Made by a program: the position numbers and the translations under genes. DNA of 64,000 nt from Paludibacteraceae bacterium (GTDB lineage Bacteria > Bacteroidota > Bacteroidia > Bacteroidales > Paludibacteraceae), in the NCBI GenBank assembly GCA_024401455.1, contig JAKSLA010000004.1, positions 20,960-84,959 of the forward strand, written 5' to 3'. Below, in pieces: positions 1 to 8,721 of the stretch. The stretch's first letter is position 1; each line of letters starts with the position of its first letter. The notes beneath the pieces are model-generated. The model did no database searches. It saw only the letters and a program-made list of their open reading frames with translations, and had not been told where the DNA came from.

Positions 1-341
1 TTTGCCTTGAACGCCTTGATCATCTCATACTTATCCGTTGATTTCAGTGCCGTTTCCTCCGAAATGCCTGGCAAACCCAAGAGCGTCGTGGCTGCCGCAA
101 TGGAACGCATCGGCATATCCGTCGCAAGCGTCATGATACCATCGGGCTGATAATCACGGGCGACAGCACAAATAGCGGGAATATCAATCGTACTGGCATT
201 ATAATACTTATCGGCACAAGGAATGCCCACCGCATTCGGATTGTAATCCGCCACGGCTACATTTAACCCCATCTCTTTTGCTTTTAAAATTGCCGGAAGT
301 TGTAATGCAGAAGCCCCTACGATTAATAATTTTTTCGTCAT
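1..341 (-). CDS. ATP-grasp family protein, N-terminal part (cut by window edge)
   Basis: Partial gene; only the first 113 or so residues lie in the window. The start MTKKLLIVGASALQLP and the following dinucleotide-fold-like segment match the pre-ATP-grasp domain of carbamoyl-phosphate-synthase-like ATP-grasp ligases, and the STDKYEMIKAF segment is where such enzymes move into the ATP-grasp fold. The family joins a carboxylate to an amine or thiol using ATP; the substrate cannot be told from this piece. It lies beyond the terminator that follows gmd, so it is probably transcribed on its own, but ATP-grasp enzymes are common in Bacteroidetes capsule loci and it may belong to the same pathway. 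Confidence 0.8.
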   Translation of the reverse strand, partial: MTKKLLIVGASALQLPAILKAKEMGLNVAVADYNPNAVGIPCADKYYNASTIDIPAICAVARDYQPDGIMTLATDMPMRSIAAATTLLGLPGISEETALKSTDKYEMIKAFKA

Positions 342-436
342 CTTTCTATCAAATCAATCCCGATGTAAAGATAATGATGATTTATGAATTTGCAATCAAC
401 ATTATAAACTCATTCTATCATTTTTGTATGATGCAA

Positions 437-463
437 CAAAAAAGGGGCACCGATGGCCCCTTT
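437..463 (-). terminator. Rho-independent terminator after gmd
   Basis: AAAGGGGC (441-448) pairs perfectly with GCCCCTTT (456-463). On the minus strand the hairpin is followed by six T residues. It lies about 80 bp past the gmd stop and marks the end of the polysaccharide transcription unit. Confidence 0.85.
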
Positions 464-539
464 CTTCGTTCGTTGGATGTTCCTTACCTCTCCAAAGGCA
501 AGGTCGTTCTATTTTCTTTAAAATCCGAAATCGGAATTC

Positions 540-1637
540 TCACTTCACCACGCCCTTCTCCAAATATTCCGCCAAATTGACGCGGACTTTGGATGCCTCG
601 CTATCGACCCGCACCTTTGCCACATCATGACGGACCATCAACTCCACCAACTGCTCGAACGAGGTCTTCTGCGGATTCCATCCCAGTTCTCGCTTCGCCT
701 TGGTCGGATCACCCCAAAGATTGACAACGTCCGTCGGACGGTAGAAGTCCTCGCTCACGGCAACGACCACCTTGCCCGTCTTGACATCGATGCCCTTTTC
801 GTCCACCCCTTTGCCTTCCCATCTCAACTCGATGCCGGCATGATGAAACGCCAAGGTGGCAAACTCACGCACAGTGTGCTGAACACCCGTGGCAATGACG
901 AAATCCTCCGGCTTGTCGTGCTGAAGGATGAGCCACATACACTCCACGTAGTCCTTGGCATAGCCCCAATCACGAAGAGAGTCGAGGTTGCCCAAATAGA
1001 GGCAATCTTGTTTGCCTTGCGCTATTCGCGCTGCCGCCAGAGTGATTTTACGGGTGACGAATGTCTCTCCCCTACGCTCCGACTCGTGGTTGAACAGGAT
1101 GCCGGAGCAACAGAACATATCGTATGCTTCTCGATACTCCTTGATGATCCAAAATCCATAGAGTTTAGCCACCGCATAGGGCGAATAGGGATGGAACGGT
1201 GTATCCTCGTTCTGCGGCACCTCCTCCACTTTGCCATAAAGTTCGGAAGTGGAGGCTTGGTATATTTTGCACGTCTTCTCCAAATGGTTGGTACGCACCG
1301 CCTCCAAGATACGCAACACACCTACGGCATCCACGTCGGCCGTATATTCCGGTGCATCAAACGACACCTGCACGTGCGACTGTGCCGCCAAGTTATAAAT
1401 CTCCGTAGGCTGCACCTCCCCGACCAACTTGACAAGCGACATGGAATCGCCCATATCGGCATAGTGGAGGTGGAAGTTAGGGGTCCCTTCCAAATGTGCG
1501 ATACGCTCACGGTAATCGACCGACGAGCGGCGGATAATGCCATGCACCTCGTACCCTTTGGCCAAAAGGAACTCGCTCAGATAGGAGCCGTCCTGGCCTG
1601 TCACACCGGTAATAAGCGCTATGTTTTTCTTTGACAT
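540..1637 (-). CDS. gmd: GDP-mannose 4,6-dehydratase
   Basis: Cytoplasmic SDR enzyme that turns GDP-mannose into GDP-4-keto-6-deoxymannose, the first step to GDP-L-fucose. Visible are the Rossmann motif [12 protein letters not shown] near the N terminus, STSELYG (catalytic Ser/Thr region), YSPYAVAK (the YxxxK pair) and the family signature [15 protein letters not shown]. At 365 aa it is full length for bacterial Gmd. It follows fcl by 54 bp on the same strand, so the two GDP-fucose enzymes form the tail of the operon, with ManC encoded at its head. Confidence 0.97.
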   Translation of the reverse strand: MSKKNIALITGVTGQDGSYLSEFLLAKGYEVHGIIRRSSVDYRERIAHLEGTPNFHLHYADMGDSMSLVKLVGEVQPTEIYNLAAQSHVQVSFDAPEYTADVDAVGVLRILEAVRTNHLEKTCKIYQASTSELYGKVEEVPQNEDTPFHPYSPYAVAKLYGFWIIKEYREAYDMFCCSGILFNHESERRGETFVTRKITLAAARIAQGKQDCLYLGNLDSLRDWGYAKDYVECMWLILQHDKPEDFVIATGVQHTVREFATLAFHHAGIELRWEGKGVDEKGIDVKTGKVVVAVSEDFYRPTDVVNLWGDPTKAKRELGWNPQKTSFEQLVELMVRHDVAKVRVDSEASKVRVNLAEYLEKGVVK

Positions 1638-1691
1638 GTCTTTCTATTTTATTCATTAGGGGTTTCTTGAACTTAGAAGTTCCCCTTAACA

Positions 1692-2633
1692 TTAACGTTC
1701 TGCACGCATCGGATTTTCGAGGAAATCCTTATATGCCAGACGGATACCCTCTTCCAACTCCGTCTTGTAGTGCCAGCCCAACTTCTCGGCCTTGCTGACA
1801 TCCAACAATTTGCGGGGCGTACCGTTCGGGCGGGTGGTGTCCCATTGGATTTCACCTTCATACCCAACCACCTTGGCCACCAGTTCGGTGAGGCCTTTGA
1901 TGGTAATCTCTTTTCCCGTTCCGGCATTGACCGTCTCATTGCCGCTATAATTGTTCATGAGGAAGACGCAGAGGTTGGCCAAGTCGTCCACATAAAGGAA
2001 CTCACGCAACGGAGAGCCGTCGCCCCAACAAGTGACCACTTTCAAGCCCGCCTCCTTCGCCTCGTGGAAACGACGGATAAGGGCCGGCAACACATGCGAA
2101 TGTTCGGGATGGTAATTGTCGTTCGGCCCATAAAGGTTGGTCGGCATCAAGGAGATGTAGTCCGTACCGTACTGTTTGTTGAGGTATTCGCAATATTTCA
2201 AGCCGCTGATTTTGGCGAGAGCATACGCCTCATTAGTCTTCTCCAGTTCGGAGGTGAGCAGGCACGACTCAGGCATAGGCTGAGGAGCCATGCGAGGATA
2301 GATGCAACTGGAGCCCAAGAACTCCAGTTTCTTGCAACCGTTCTTCCAGGCACTATGTATGACGTTCATCTCCAAGATCATATTGTCGTACATGAAGTCG
2401 GCCAGGGCATTTTGGTTGGCGATGATGCCCCCCACCTTGGCTGCGGCCAAGAATACATATTCGGGCTTCTCCTGAGCGAAGAAGGCCTCCACCCTATCTT
2501 GGCGTGTCAAATCCAACTCCTTGTGTGTGCGTGTCACGATGTTGGTATAGCCCTGACGCTCCAACTCACGCACAATGGCCGAGCCCACCATCCCCCGATG
2601 ACCCGCCACATATATTTTTGAATCTTTGTTCAT
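1692..2633 (-). CDS. fcl: GDP-L-fucose synthase
   Basis: Epimerase/reductase that converts GDP-4-keto-6-deoxymannose into GDP-L-fucose with NADPH. The protein begins with a GHRGMVGSAI nucleotide-binding loop, and has GSSCIYP (catalytic Ser region) and YALAKISGLKYCEYL (YxxxK), all typical of Fcl/WcaG. Length is 313 aa, normal for the family. It is directly upstream of gmd; together they supply activated fucose to the polymer. Confidence 0.97.
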   Translation of the reverse strand: MNKDSKIYVAGHRGMVGSAIVRELERQGYTNIVTRTHKELDLTRQDRVEAFFAQEKPEYVFLAAAKVGGIIANQNALADFMYDNMILEMNVIHSAWKNGCKKLEFLGSSCIYPRMAPQPMPESCLLTSELEKTNEAYALAKISGLKYCEYLNKQYGTDYISLMPTNLYGPNDNYHPEHSHVLPALIRRFHEAKEAGLKVVTCWGDGSPLREFLYVDDLANLCVFLMNNYSGNETVNAGTGKEITIKGLTELVAKVVGYEGEIQWDTTRPNGTPRKLLDVSKAEKLGWHYKTELEEGIRLAYKDFLENPMRAER

Positions 2634-2794
2634 GATAAATATTTTTGAACTTGGGAGAGAAGAAGAAGCCCCCTTTGTGCTTCAGACTGAAGTCTTCGAA
2701 GGTATTCCCCAAACCTCTGTTTCCCTAACAATTCAGTGTATTCCTTTTTAGACCTTTACCAACTATAAACCAAAGAATTTTCTGCATCCTAATG

Positions 2795-3202
2795 CTAAAT
2801 AACCTTTGGAATAGTCATTACATCGTCTTCTGTAAGAGGGGCATACGCTCCGTCCTTACAATCCATGAAGACAGTTCCTGACTCAAGGCTCTCCATATTG
2901 TGCCAAACACCTACGGGAACACTAAATCCGAAATTGTCACCTCCCGCTTCGCATATCTCCGATTGGGTTAGGCAACCATTCTCATCATAGATGTTTTGGC
3001 GCACTTTGCCTCTTAGTAGAATCACAACCTCCGTACTCATCATGTGACGATGTATCGGAACAACCGTACCAGGTTCAACGGCATTGAGCATGCGCTGGCT
3101 ATGATCTTGCGAAGAGGTGCGCAAATCAAAGTTCATCCGCAGACGAGGCGAATTCTGGGCTTGCTGCGTAAGCTCGTCCAACAACACTTTATCGATTTTC
3201 AT
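2795..3202 (-). CDS. WbuC-family cupin metalloprotein, short copy
   Basis: Small cupin of 135 aa. The IHRH pair within PIHRHMMSTEVV and the later GVWHNMES histidine form a plausible metal site of a cupin barrel, and the SQRMLNAVEPGT segment is characteristic of the WbuC family found in O-antigen and capsule loci. The biochemical role of WbuC is not established; sugar binding or isomerisation is assumed from the fold. A second, longer paralogue lies at 23,313-23,837 in the same locus. It is preceded by the ATPase/nuclease-like pair and followed, after 160 bp, by fcl. Confidence 0.85.
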   Translation of the reverse strand: MKIDKVLLDELTQQAQNSPRLRMNFDLRTSSQDHSQRMLNAVEPGTVVPIHRHMMSTEVVILLRGKVRQNIYDENGCLTQSEICEAGGDNFGFSVPVGVWHNMESLESGTVFMDCKDGAYAPLTEDDVMTIPKVI

Positions 3203-3359
3203 AGTTTGTTGATGATATTAAACATACCTACAATTTTGAAAACAAGTTCTGTCACAAGATGTATCGTAAAAATTATCGCATATGTCACCATAAACCATTC
3301 CTGATTTTTATTAACACCTATAAATTCATAAGTTCGCTTCCAAGTTTAGGCACAGCGAC

Positions 3360-3785
3360 TTAATATAATTTTACATCCAACCGTTTCTCTCGAACCAATA
3401 ATTCCGAACGGTACTTTTTCCTAAAGACAAGAGCCTTTTGCTGAATCTTTGTAGTGTATGACGGTGCGACATTCGTACCGACCACATATGCATGTCGATT
3501 TTCGTCGCATTCACCAAGCATCAATATAGTTGCCTCCAATTGCTCAATGGCATGCATCACATCTGAACCTTTAAGCTCAACATACCGTTCTTCTCTTTCG
3601 TCATCAGACACCAATAAATTATCACATTTACTACATTTCGTGTCTTTGACAGCCCCTCCATCGACCTGCACTTTTTTATACATCCGACGTTCCGGATTCA
3701 AAAAAATAATCTTCCGATTGTTCTCTTCAAACTTAATATTTGTATCGGATGTTGGCTGGACAAATTCCGCTGATACGTTTCTCAT
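3360..3785 (-). CDS. Small PD-(D/E)XK-like protein, partner of an AAA ATPase (pair 1)
   Basis: Unrecognised 141-aa protein. Its start overlaps the stop of the upstream ATPase gene by 4 bp (ATGA), so the two are translationally coupled. The middle has Asp55 (in CSKCDNLLVS), then a beta-strand-like YVELKG with Glu70-Leu-Lys72, then Gln82 in AIEQL. That D...ExK...Q spacing is what PD-(D/E)XK nucleases of the RecB/Hjc type show. There is one CxxC but no second pair, so a full zinc ribbon is not evident. The same pattern (Asp91, Glu104-x-Lys106, Gln116) is seen in the partner of the second ATPase at 26,332. Nuclease function is an inference from motif spacing; other options are an inactive nuclease fold used for regulation. 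Confidence 0.7.
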   Translation of the reverse strand: MRNVSAEFVQPTSDTNIKFEENNRKIIFLNPERRMYKKVQVDGGAVKDTKCSKCDNLLVSDDEREERYVELKGSDVMHAIEQLEATILMLGECDENRHAYVVGTNVAPSYTTKIQQKALVFRKKYRSELLVREKRLDVKLY

Positions 3786-4957
3786 AGGCTCAACAAGAAA
3801 TTAAAATCATCGGATATCTCCTGCGAGGCTGAATCAAGTGCATCTGCGGATATCAGATTAAGTTCTTCATCCATGATCGACGTAACCTTTCCGTCCTTTA
3901 TTGCAAAAGCAGCCACGTCGCTTGGTGTCAATGTCTGACGTTTTTCAAACCGACGCCCCACCTTCTCGGCCATCTCTTTGGATGAAGCCATCATCTCCCC
4001 TGCCATTATAAGATTGTTGAGTGCCGTCATGATGTAAGGACTATGTGTTGCGACAAAGCAAAAATGCTTCTTTCTGCCGTTAAGCATACTTACCAACGAG
4101 TAAACGAAGTCTTTCTGCGTCGAGGGGAAGATATGAGCTTCTGGCTCTTCTATAAACAAATCCGTGTGATGAGGAGTCAACATGTTGTCAACAATCTCCT
4201 TCTGTTTTTCATAAGGCAATTCGGCACAGTCGCATGCCACAATCTCCTCAAGATTATTACGCAAGATGGATTCCTCCACTTTTGTCTGTTTCTCTGCAAA
4301 GAACTCTTTTGTGAGATATCGCAACATGACAAAAAGAGGAGTCAGCGACTGCAAACCGCTGGAAGCATTGGTGAGGTCGAGTTCACCTCCGTTAGGCATC
4401 ACGATACGATCCGACTTATCCGGGGAGTTGTATCTATAGCTGAACGGAAGGCCAAGAATTCGTTCTTTCTTTGCGAAATTTTTTCTGGCGAACTCCCACT
4501 CCTTCATAAAGTCCAGGATATTATTATTATTCATAGACACCTGGTACCAGTTGGGGATAGCAGCCACAAGATTACGTTCAGACGGAATGTAAGCAATCTT
4601 CGTGCGACGGTAACTCCACCTCTTTGCGGCTTTGCCCCAAAGACACTCACAGTTGTTCGTCTTAGCATCGTAAGCAAACGAGATAGCATCATTTTCATAC
4701 TTGATGAACGTATCCTGATGCATATACCCTTCCAACTTATGAAATTGAAGCAGGTTCTGAACAAAGAATGCCGGTTGGCAATATTTGTCGGGATTCTGCG
4801 ACAAGGCTATCTGCCGTTCCATCCAATCGCAGAAACAGGCCACTTTGAGCACAGTACTCTTGCCTGAACTTTGTGGTCCAAGAATCACATTGACGCGTTT
4901 CAGATCAATGCAAACCGTCTCGATCGGTCCGAAATTGTGAATTGTCAGTCGCCTCAT
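3782..4957 (-). CDS. AAA15/21-type ABC-like ATPase (pair 1)
   Basis: A 391-aa ATPase with an SMC/ABC-like head. Walker A is GPQSSGKST (27-35), followed by a YIPSER strand (123-128), an ABC-signature-like ASSGLQS (198-204), Walker B LFIEEPEAH (267-275) and the switch THSPY (304-308). No DNA-binding or TOPRIM domain is attached, which separates it from OLD proteins. I use the internal Met at 4957 instead of the one at 4984 because the resulting N terminus, MRRLTIHNFGPI, lines up with the paralogue at 26,907-28,082 and gives the same length of 391 aa. It overlaps its small partner by 4 bp. ATPases of this class commonly drive effector nucleases in phage-defence systems such as Septu or Gabija, but this pairing is not one I can name. 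Confidence 0.85.
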   Translation of the reverse strand: MRRLTIHNFGPIETVCIDLKRVNVILGPQSSGKSTVLKVACFCDWMERQIALSQNPDKYCQPAFFVQNLLQFHKLEGYMHQDTFIKYENDAISFAYDAKTNNCECLWGKAAKRWSYRRTKIAYIPSERNLVAAIPNWYQVSMNNNNILDFMKEWEFARKNFAKKERILGLPFSYRYNSPDKSDRIVMPNGGELDLTNASSGLQSLTPLFVMLRYLTKEFFAEKQTKVEESILRNNLEEIVACDCAELPYEKQKEIVDNMLTPHHTDLFIEEPEAHIFPSTQKDFVYSLVSMLNGRKKHFCFVATHSPYIMTALNNLIMAGEMMASSKEMAEKVGRRFEKRQTLTPSDVAAFAIKDGKVTSIMDEELNLISADALDSASQEISDDFNFLLSL

Positions 4958-5111
4958 ATCTTTATCTCTCCTTTCTACATTCAAAGATTACTGCGAAATT
5001 ACAATTTTTCCGTTGAATTTCAATAGAGAAGAGGCTATACTGCTATTCGCAATAAAAACGCTATAGCTATACATACTAATGCGATCCGAGGTTATGAGAA
5101 GAGCCTAAATC

Positions 5112-5789
5112 TTAGTACTTTCTCAACACCACTTCAAAACTCTCGGCGTAATCGCACCCCCACTGACCGCCTCTCATGGCTGCTAATCCAGTGATATATT
5201 CAGCCGAACGAGGATGTGGATACGGACGCATCACCCCACGGTACATTGATAGTGCTTGAATCTTAGCATCCACGCCGTCCTTACCTACCTCCACGAAACA
5301 ATTAGGATTGAACGACACCATTGCGTTGTTAATCTTCCACTCCGTACACGAAGGAACTTCCATGTACCAGAACTCCTTCACTCGCTTCACTTCAGGACGT
5401 CGCTGGAAGAGACGGACTGCCTCTTGGCAGGCCATGGAAGTCTGCATATGGTCATTATTTGTATCGGCAGGATGATGTGTGATTACGATGTCCGGTTCAC
5501 TCTCCTTGATAGCACTCTCTATGAACTGCACTAACTTCAAGTGAGGGACAGTGTTCATCTCGATGTTTGGAAAAGTCGCCTCATAGATGTTATTCACTCC
5601 AAGGCTCTTGATAGCGTTGTGCGTATCGTCCTCCAATTCCTTGTCATCAGGGCGGAAGGCCCGAGCTTTTGCCTCCGTACACATGATGGCAACATCAACT
5701 GTGTCACCACTCTTACACCATTTGTACATGGAAGCGCCAGCCCCCAAAACCTCATCGTCAGGATGAGCTACTACAAGTAAGTATTTCAT
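5112..5789 (-). CDS. PIG-L family deacetylase
   Basis: Zinc-dependent deacetylase of the PIG-L/LmbE family, 225 aa. The N-terminal VAHPDDEVLGAG carries the zinc ligands and catalytic Asp, and ITHHPADTNNDH supplies the further histidine. Such enzymes remove acetyl from N-acetylated sugars; in a capsule locus it probably de-N-acetylates a glycan or precursor, though the substrate is unknown. It stands alone between the ATPase pair and a 180-bp stretch before the initiating sugar transferase. Confidence 0.9.
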   Translation of the reverse strand: MKYLLVVAHPDDEVLGAGASMYKWCKSGDTVDVAIMCTEAKARAFRPDDKELEDDTHNAIKSLGVNNIYEATFPNIEMNTVPHLKLVQFIESAIKESEPDIVITHHPADTNNDHMQTSMACQEAVRLFQRRPEVKRVKEFWYMEVPSCTEWKINNAMVSFNPNCFVEVGKDGVDAKIQALSMYRGVMRPYPHPRSAEYITGLAAMRGGQWGCDYAESFEVVLRKY

Positions 5790-5829
5790 ATTCTTTTGTA
5801 TTTGATATTTACAACTATCTTATTCCCTA

Positions 5830-5931
5830 TTAAACACACTCAACCAATACTCTGACAGCAGCATCGCCGATTGAGCTCTCGTTCTTTAATCTCAATACGT
5901 CCAAAGAAAGGCAGTCGTAAAATGCGACCAC
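5830..5931 (-). pseudogene. Possible 33-codon gene remnant
   Basis: An open frame from a GTG at 5929-5931 to TAA at 5830-5832 reads as 33 codons, ending in GDAAVRVLVECV. It fills most of the gap between the sugar transferase and the PIG-L gene. It could be the tail of a deleted gene, since sugar transferase, ATP-grasp and PIG-L genes are often neighbours, but the frame is short and I do not recognise it. Confidence 0.25.
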
Positions 5932-5967
5932 CTATATTGAAAAGAATGAAAAACTATTGAATACCTC

Positions 5968-6624
5968 TTAAACAGTCTCGCTGTATGCCACCAACTTCTC
6001 ATGCATCCACTGCGGATATTTCCCACAAGCAGTATAGAGGATAGCGACCACCGTCCAGATGATTAACTTCACATCTCCAAAAAAGCTGGCGTGCCTTACA
6101 TAATACACATCGAGTTTCAAACGGATAGGCAATACTTTTTCGTTGTATTCAGCCTCCTCCTCAAACTGGTCACCATAGATATAGTCCCACAAACTCGACT
6201 GACTTGTCAATCCGCAAGGCACACTCGCACAGATGGCGTTCTCGCCACCACGGGTGATGTCCACCTGATCTACTGCTGCTGGTCGAGGACCTACTATCGA
6301 CATCGTGCCGTTGAGGATATTGAGTAGTTGAGGCAACTCATCGATTTTCAGCCTACGCATCACCTTGCCCCACCAGAAAATACGATCCTGATCCGGACGA
6401 AGCGAAGCCTCATTAGCTCCACGAGCCACTCGCATGGAACGAAATTTCCACATTTTAAATTTTTCATTCCTTTCTCCTACTCTATTCGCAAAATAGAACA
6501 ATGGACCGCGGTCGCTCAACTCAATCATGATAATCGTCACAATCCACACTGGCGAAGTTCCGATGATGCCAATCAATGCGCATACGAAATCAAATATACG
6601 TTTACAAATCCTATACATAGTCAT
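5968..6624 (-). CDS. Initiating sugar-phosphate transferase (bacterial sugar transferase family)
   Basis: Membrane phosphoglycosyltransferase that moves a sugar-1-phosphate from a nucleotide sugar to undecaprenyl phosphate, starting each repeat unit. It is a short, monotopic type of 218 aa: one hydrophobic helix (about 12-33), then KMWKFRSM, and KIDELPQLLNIL followed by SIVGPRPA, the hallmark motifs of the family (PF02397). It lacks the extra N-terminal membrane domain of WcaJ/WbaP. Met3 (6618) is an equally good start. It is 13 bp downstream of the epimerase gene. Confidence 0.95.
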   Translation of the reverse strand: MTMYRICKRIFDFVCALIGIIGTSPVWIVTIIMIELSDRGPLFYFANRVGERNEKFKMWKFRSMRVARGANEASLRPDQDRIFWWGKVMRRLKIDELPQLLNILNGTMSIVGPRPAAVDQVDITRGGENAICASVPCGLTSQSSLWDYIYGDQFEEEAEYNEKVLPIRLKLDVYYVRHASFFGDVKLIIWTVVAILYTACGKYPQWMHEKLVAYSETV

Positions 6625-6637
6625 TTTTTTAATATCG

Positions 6638-7495
6638 TTATCGTTCTAAAGTTCTAAATGGCCACAGTGCCTTAAACACTAGATATGTCTTGTTACTATT
6701 GCCAAATATCGCCTTGATGCAATAGTATCCACATAACACCAACCATTTCGGGATCCACAGCACATGCTTTGCTCTTCCTTGCGCCTTTTCATGAGCAATG
6801 AGCGTATTGACATCCAGTAAGGCGGCATCCTTGATGATATGGATGGTGTTGTCCACCTCCTTATCTGCCCAATCTACCATAGCCTTCACAGCACCACTCA
6901 TCTCCAACACCTCAAACTTCTCTCCCTTGCCAATCTTATAGGCCCAATTAGGTGATTTGAGATAGTAACGCTTTTCAATGTCGCGAGTCTGTGAAGAAGT
7001 ATATACTGGTGAGAAACGATAGATGTTCCACTTCTGACAGATAGCCTTCAATCTTTCTTCGGCTATCGCTTTACTCTTACCATAGTTTGATATAGGATTT
7101 AACTTTGTTTCTGGTGTAATCAATCCTTTCACCATACCGATGGCATCCACCGTGCTGATGAAGAGTATTGGCACTTCGTGAGCCGCACATGCCTCAAATA
7201 CATTCTCGGCACATGTCACATTCACGAACATGAAACGCTCTAGACTCAGATCATTCTCACCAGCAAAGTGAGCCAACGCCGCTAAATGAATGCAACGATC
7301 TACCTGCTCTCTGTCGAATAACTCATCCAAAGCCTTCTTGTCTGCAAGGTCAATCACCACCTGCTTCAGATGCTCATGCTCATACTCCAACTCTCTTCTG
7401 TCTGCCCCAATAATGGAGTAACCCTTATTTAAAAGTTCCTTCACCACACAAGAGCCGATCATACCGGCAGAGCCGGTTATTAAGATTTTGGTCAT
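6638..7495 (-). CDS. NAD-dependent epimerase/dehydratase (extended SDR)
   Basis: A 285-aa SDR with the N-terminal GSAGMIGSCVV nucleotide loop, the STVDAIGMV catalytic Ser/Thr region and NYGKSKAIAEERL (YxxxK). The C-terminal half is shorter than in GalE or RmlB and ends in a hydrophobic tail (IPKWLVLCGYYCIKAIFG), suggesting membrane association. It probably alters the sugar used by, or attached to lipid by, the adjacent initiating transferase. The substrate cannot be read from the sequence. Confidence 0.88.
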   Translation of the reverse strand: MTKILITGSAGMIGSCVVKELLNKGYSIIGADRRELEYEHEHLKQVVIDLADKKALDELFDREQVDRCIHLAALAHFAGENDLSLERFMFVNVTCAENVFEACAAHEVPILFISTVDAIGMVKGLITPETKLNPISNYGKSKAIAEERLKAICQKWNIYRFSPVYTSSQTRDIEKRYYLKSPNWAYKIGKGEKFEVLEMSGAVKAMVDWADKEVDNTIHIIKDAALLDVNTLIAHEKAQGRAKHVLWIPKWLVLCGYYCIKAIFGNSNKTYLVFKALWPFRTLER

Positions 7496-7516
7496 ATCTG
7501 TCTTCTCTTATCTACT

Positions 7517-8107
7517 TTAACCTTTAGTTTCCTCTCTCGCCGAAATAGACCTCACTACCTTTGCTGGCCTTCCCACGGCTACTGTCCATGCCGGAATGTC
7601 CTTTGTCACAAGCGAACCTGAACCGATAATAGCACCATCGCCTATCGTCACTCCTGGCATAATCAAGGTGCCTGTACCTGTAGAACAGCCTTTGCCAATC
7701 GTAATCGGCGCAAACATATATTTCACCTTGGCGTAATCATCGCCCATATAGTAATCCGACAGATCCTTCTTGTGACAAAGCAAAGTAGTGCAAGCTGTGA
7801 TGTGCGAATGGTCACCAATCGTTATCAAGTCTGCATGATTCAAATCAATAATTACATGCTCGCCAATGAACACATCCTTACCCACCTTAGCACCCAATCT
7901 TCTCAATACGAACGGGCGCAAGAGACGAGGATTGATAGGTTCCAAGATGGCCCAATTCATCGTGTTCAGAAGGAAACGATGCCATATCGAGGCAAAGAAC
8001 TGCCCAACAACCTTAAACAATGACACCTGCCCATAGTCCTCCTCTGGGAAGTTAAGACCTATAAGTCTAAGAAATTTATATGTCAGACTAAGCTTTTTCT
8101 TTTCCAT
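7517..8107 (-). CDS. Serine/sugar O-acetyltransferase-like left-handed beta-helix protein
   Basis: A 196-aa acyltransferase of the hexapeptide-repeat family. Imperfect [LIV]-G-x4 repeats run from about residue 80 to 185 (KVGKDVFIGEHVIIDL, ITIGKGCSTGTGTLIM, VTIGDGAIIGSGSLVTK), ending with the common VAVGRPAKVV tail. Such enzymes transfer acetyl from acetyl-CoA to a sugar hydroxyl or amine in the cytoplasm. It lies between glycosyltransferase genes and the epimerase, so it probably acetylates the repeat unit or a precursor sugar. Confidence 0.9.
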   Translation of the reverse strand: MEKKKLSLTYKFLRLIGLNFPEEDYGQVSLFKVVGQFFASIWHRFLLNTMNWAILEPINPRLLRPFVLRRLGAKVGKDVFIGEHVIIDLNHADLITIGDHSHITACTTLLCHKKDLSDYYMGDDYAKVKYMFAPITIGKGCSTGTGTLIMPGVTIGDGAIIGSGSLVTKDIPAWTVAVGRPAKVVRSISAREETKG

Positions 8108-8139
8108 ATTTTTACAATGTATAATTCATAAATTTCAAA

Positions 8140-8316
8140 TTATAAGATATGTATATCCCCTTTAATGGAGGTACGTTTACCCAAATGAAAAATGGAAACG
8201 AAAAGATGAAAAAGATCATTAATGAAAATCCTAACGTTATTATAGTATTTAGCAATACAAAATAATGCTAAAACCATAAATACAGGCAGTCCAAAACTTA
8301 ACAATGTACTTGTCAT
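8140..8316 (-). CDS. Small single-pass membrane protein, 58 aa
   Basis: A short frame from ATG at 8314-8316 to TAA at 8140-8142. The product starts MTSTLLSFGLPVFMVLALF and has one clear hydrophobic segment (about 4-22) followed by a basic, aromatic region. It begins 6 bp after the stop of the upstream zinc-ribbon gene and ends 32 bp before the acetyltransferase, so it fits the operon. I do not recognise a family; the tight spacing and the hydrophobic-then-basic pattern are the only support. Confidence 0.5.
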   Translation of the reverse strand: MTSTLLSFGLPVFMVLALFCIAKYYNNVRIFINDLFHLFVSIFHLGKRTSIKGDIHIL

Positions 8317-8322
8317 ATTTAA

Positions 8323-8547
8323 TTATTTTGAAAGGCAATTTGAGTTGTTACAATGCATTTCGAAAATTATCTTGCCGCTATGCTCAATTGGGTACAGGAT
8401 TCCTATGTTATCCTCAGTAATCACTGTACCACATACAGGACAAATGATTTTACCTTCGATAAAATCATCAAGTTGATTAGACTGAGCTAATAATTTTTCC
8501 AAGTCTGTATCTATAATAGCTTGGACTTTTACATTATCATGATTCAT
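8323..8547 (-). CDS. Small zinc-ribbon protein, 74 aa
   Basis: Unrecognised 74-aa protein. A helical N-terminal half is followed by CPVCG at about 46-50 and CNNSNC close to the C terminus, a spacing compatible with one zinc-ribbon. No export signal. It sits in the glycosyltransferase stretch, 6 bp ahead of a small membrane-protein frame; the two might work together. The role in capsule formation is unknown. Confidence 0.6.
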   Translation of the reverse strand: MNHDNVKVQAIIDTDLEKLLAQSNQLDDFIEGKIICPVCGTVITEDNIGILYPIEHSGKIIFEMHCNNSNCLSK

Positions 8548-8721
8548 ATTTGATAATATTTGAAGTTTGTTCCATCAGCATAAACTAGTTACCTTATATC
8601 CATCGTATGGAGTTTTGAGCTGGATTATTATCGGCATATCCATGACAAAAATCCTCTAATTACTTACTTTTCTTAGGTACCAGAGAGAAATCAGATATAT
8701 AGGAAACGTATGATTACATTC

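Noticed and set aside
627-1634. Long plus-strand frame of 335 codons opposite gmd
   Set aside because: It mirrors the gmd codons, has no protein-like motifs, and gmd on the other strand is certain.
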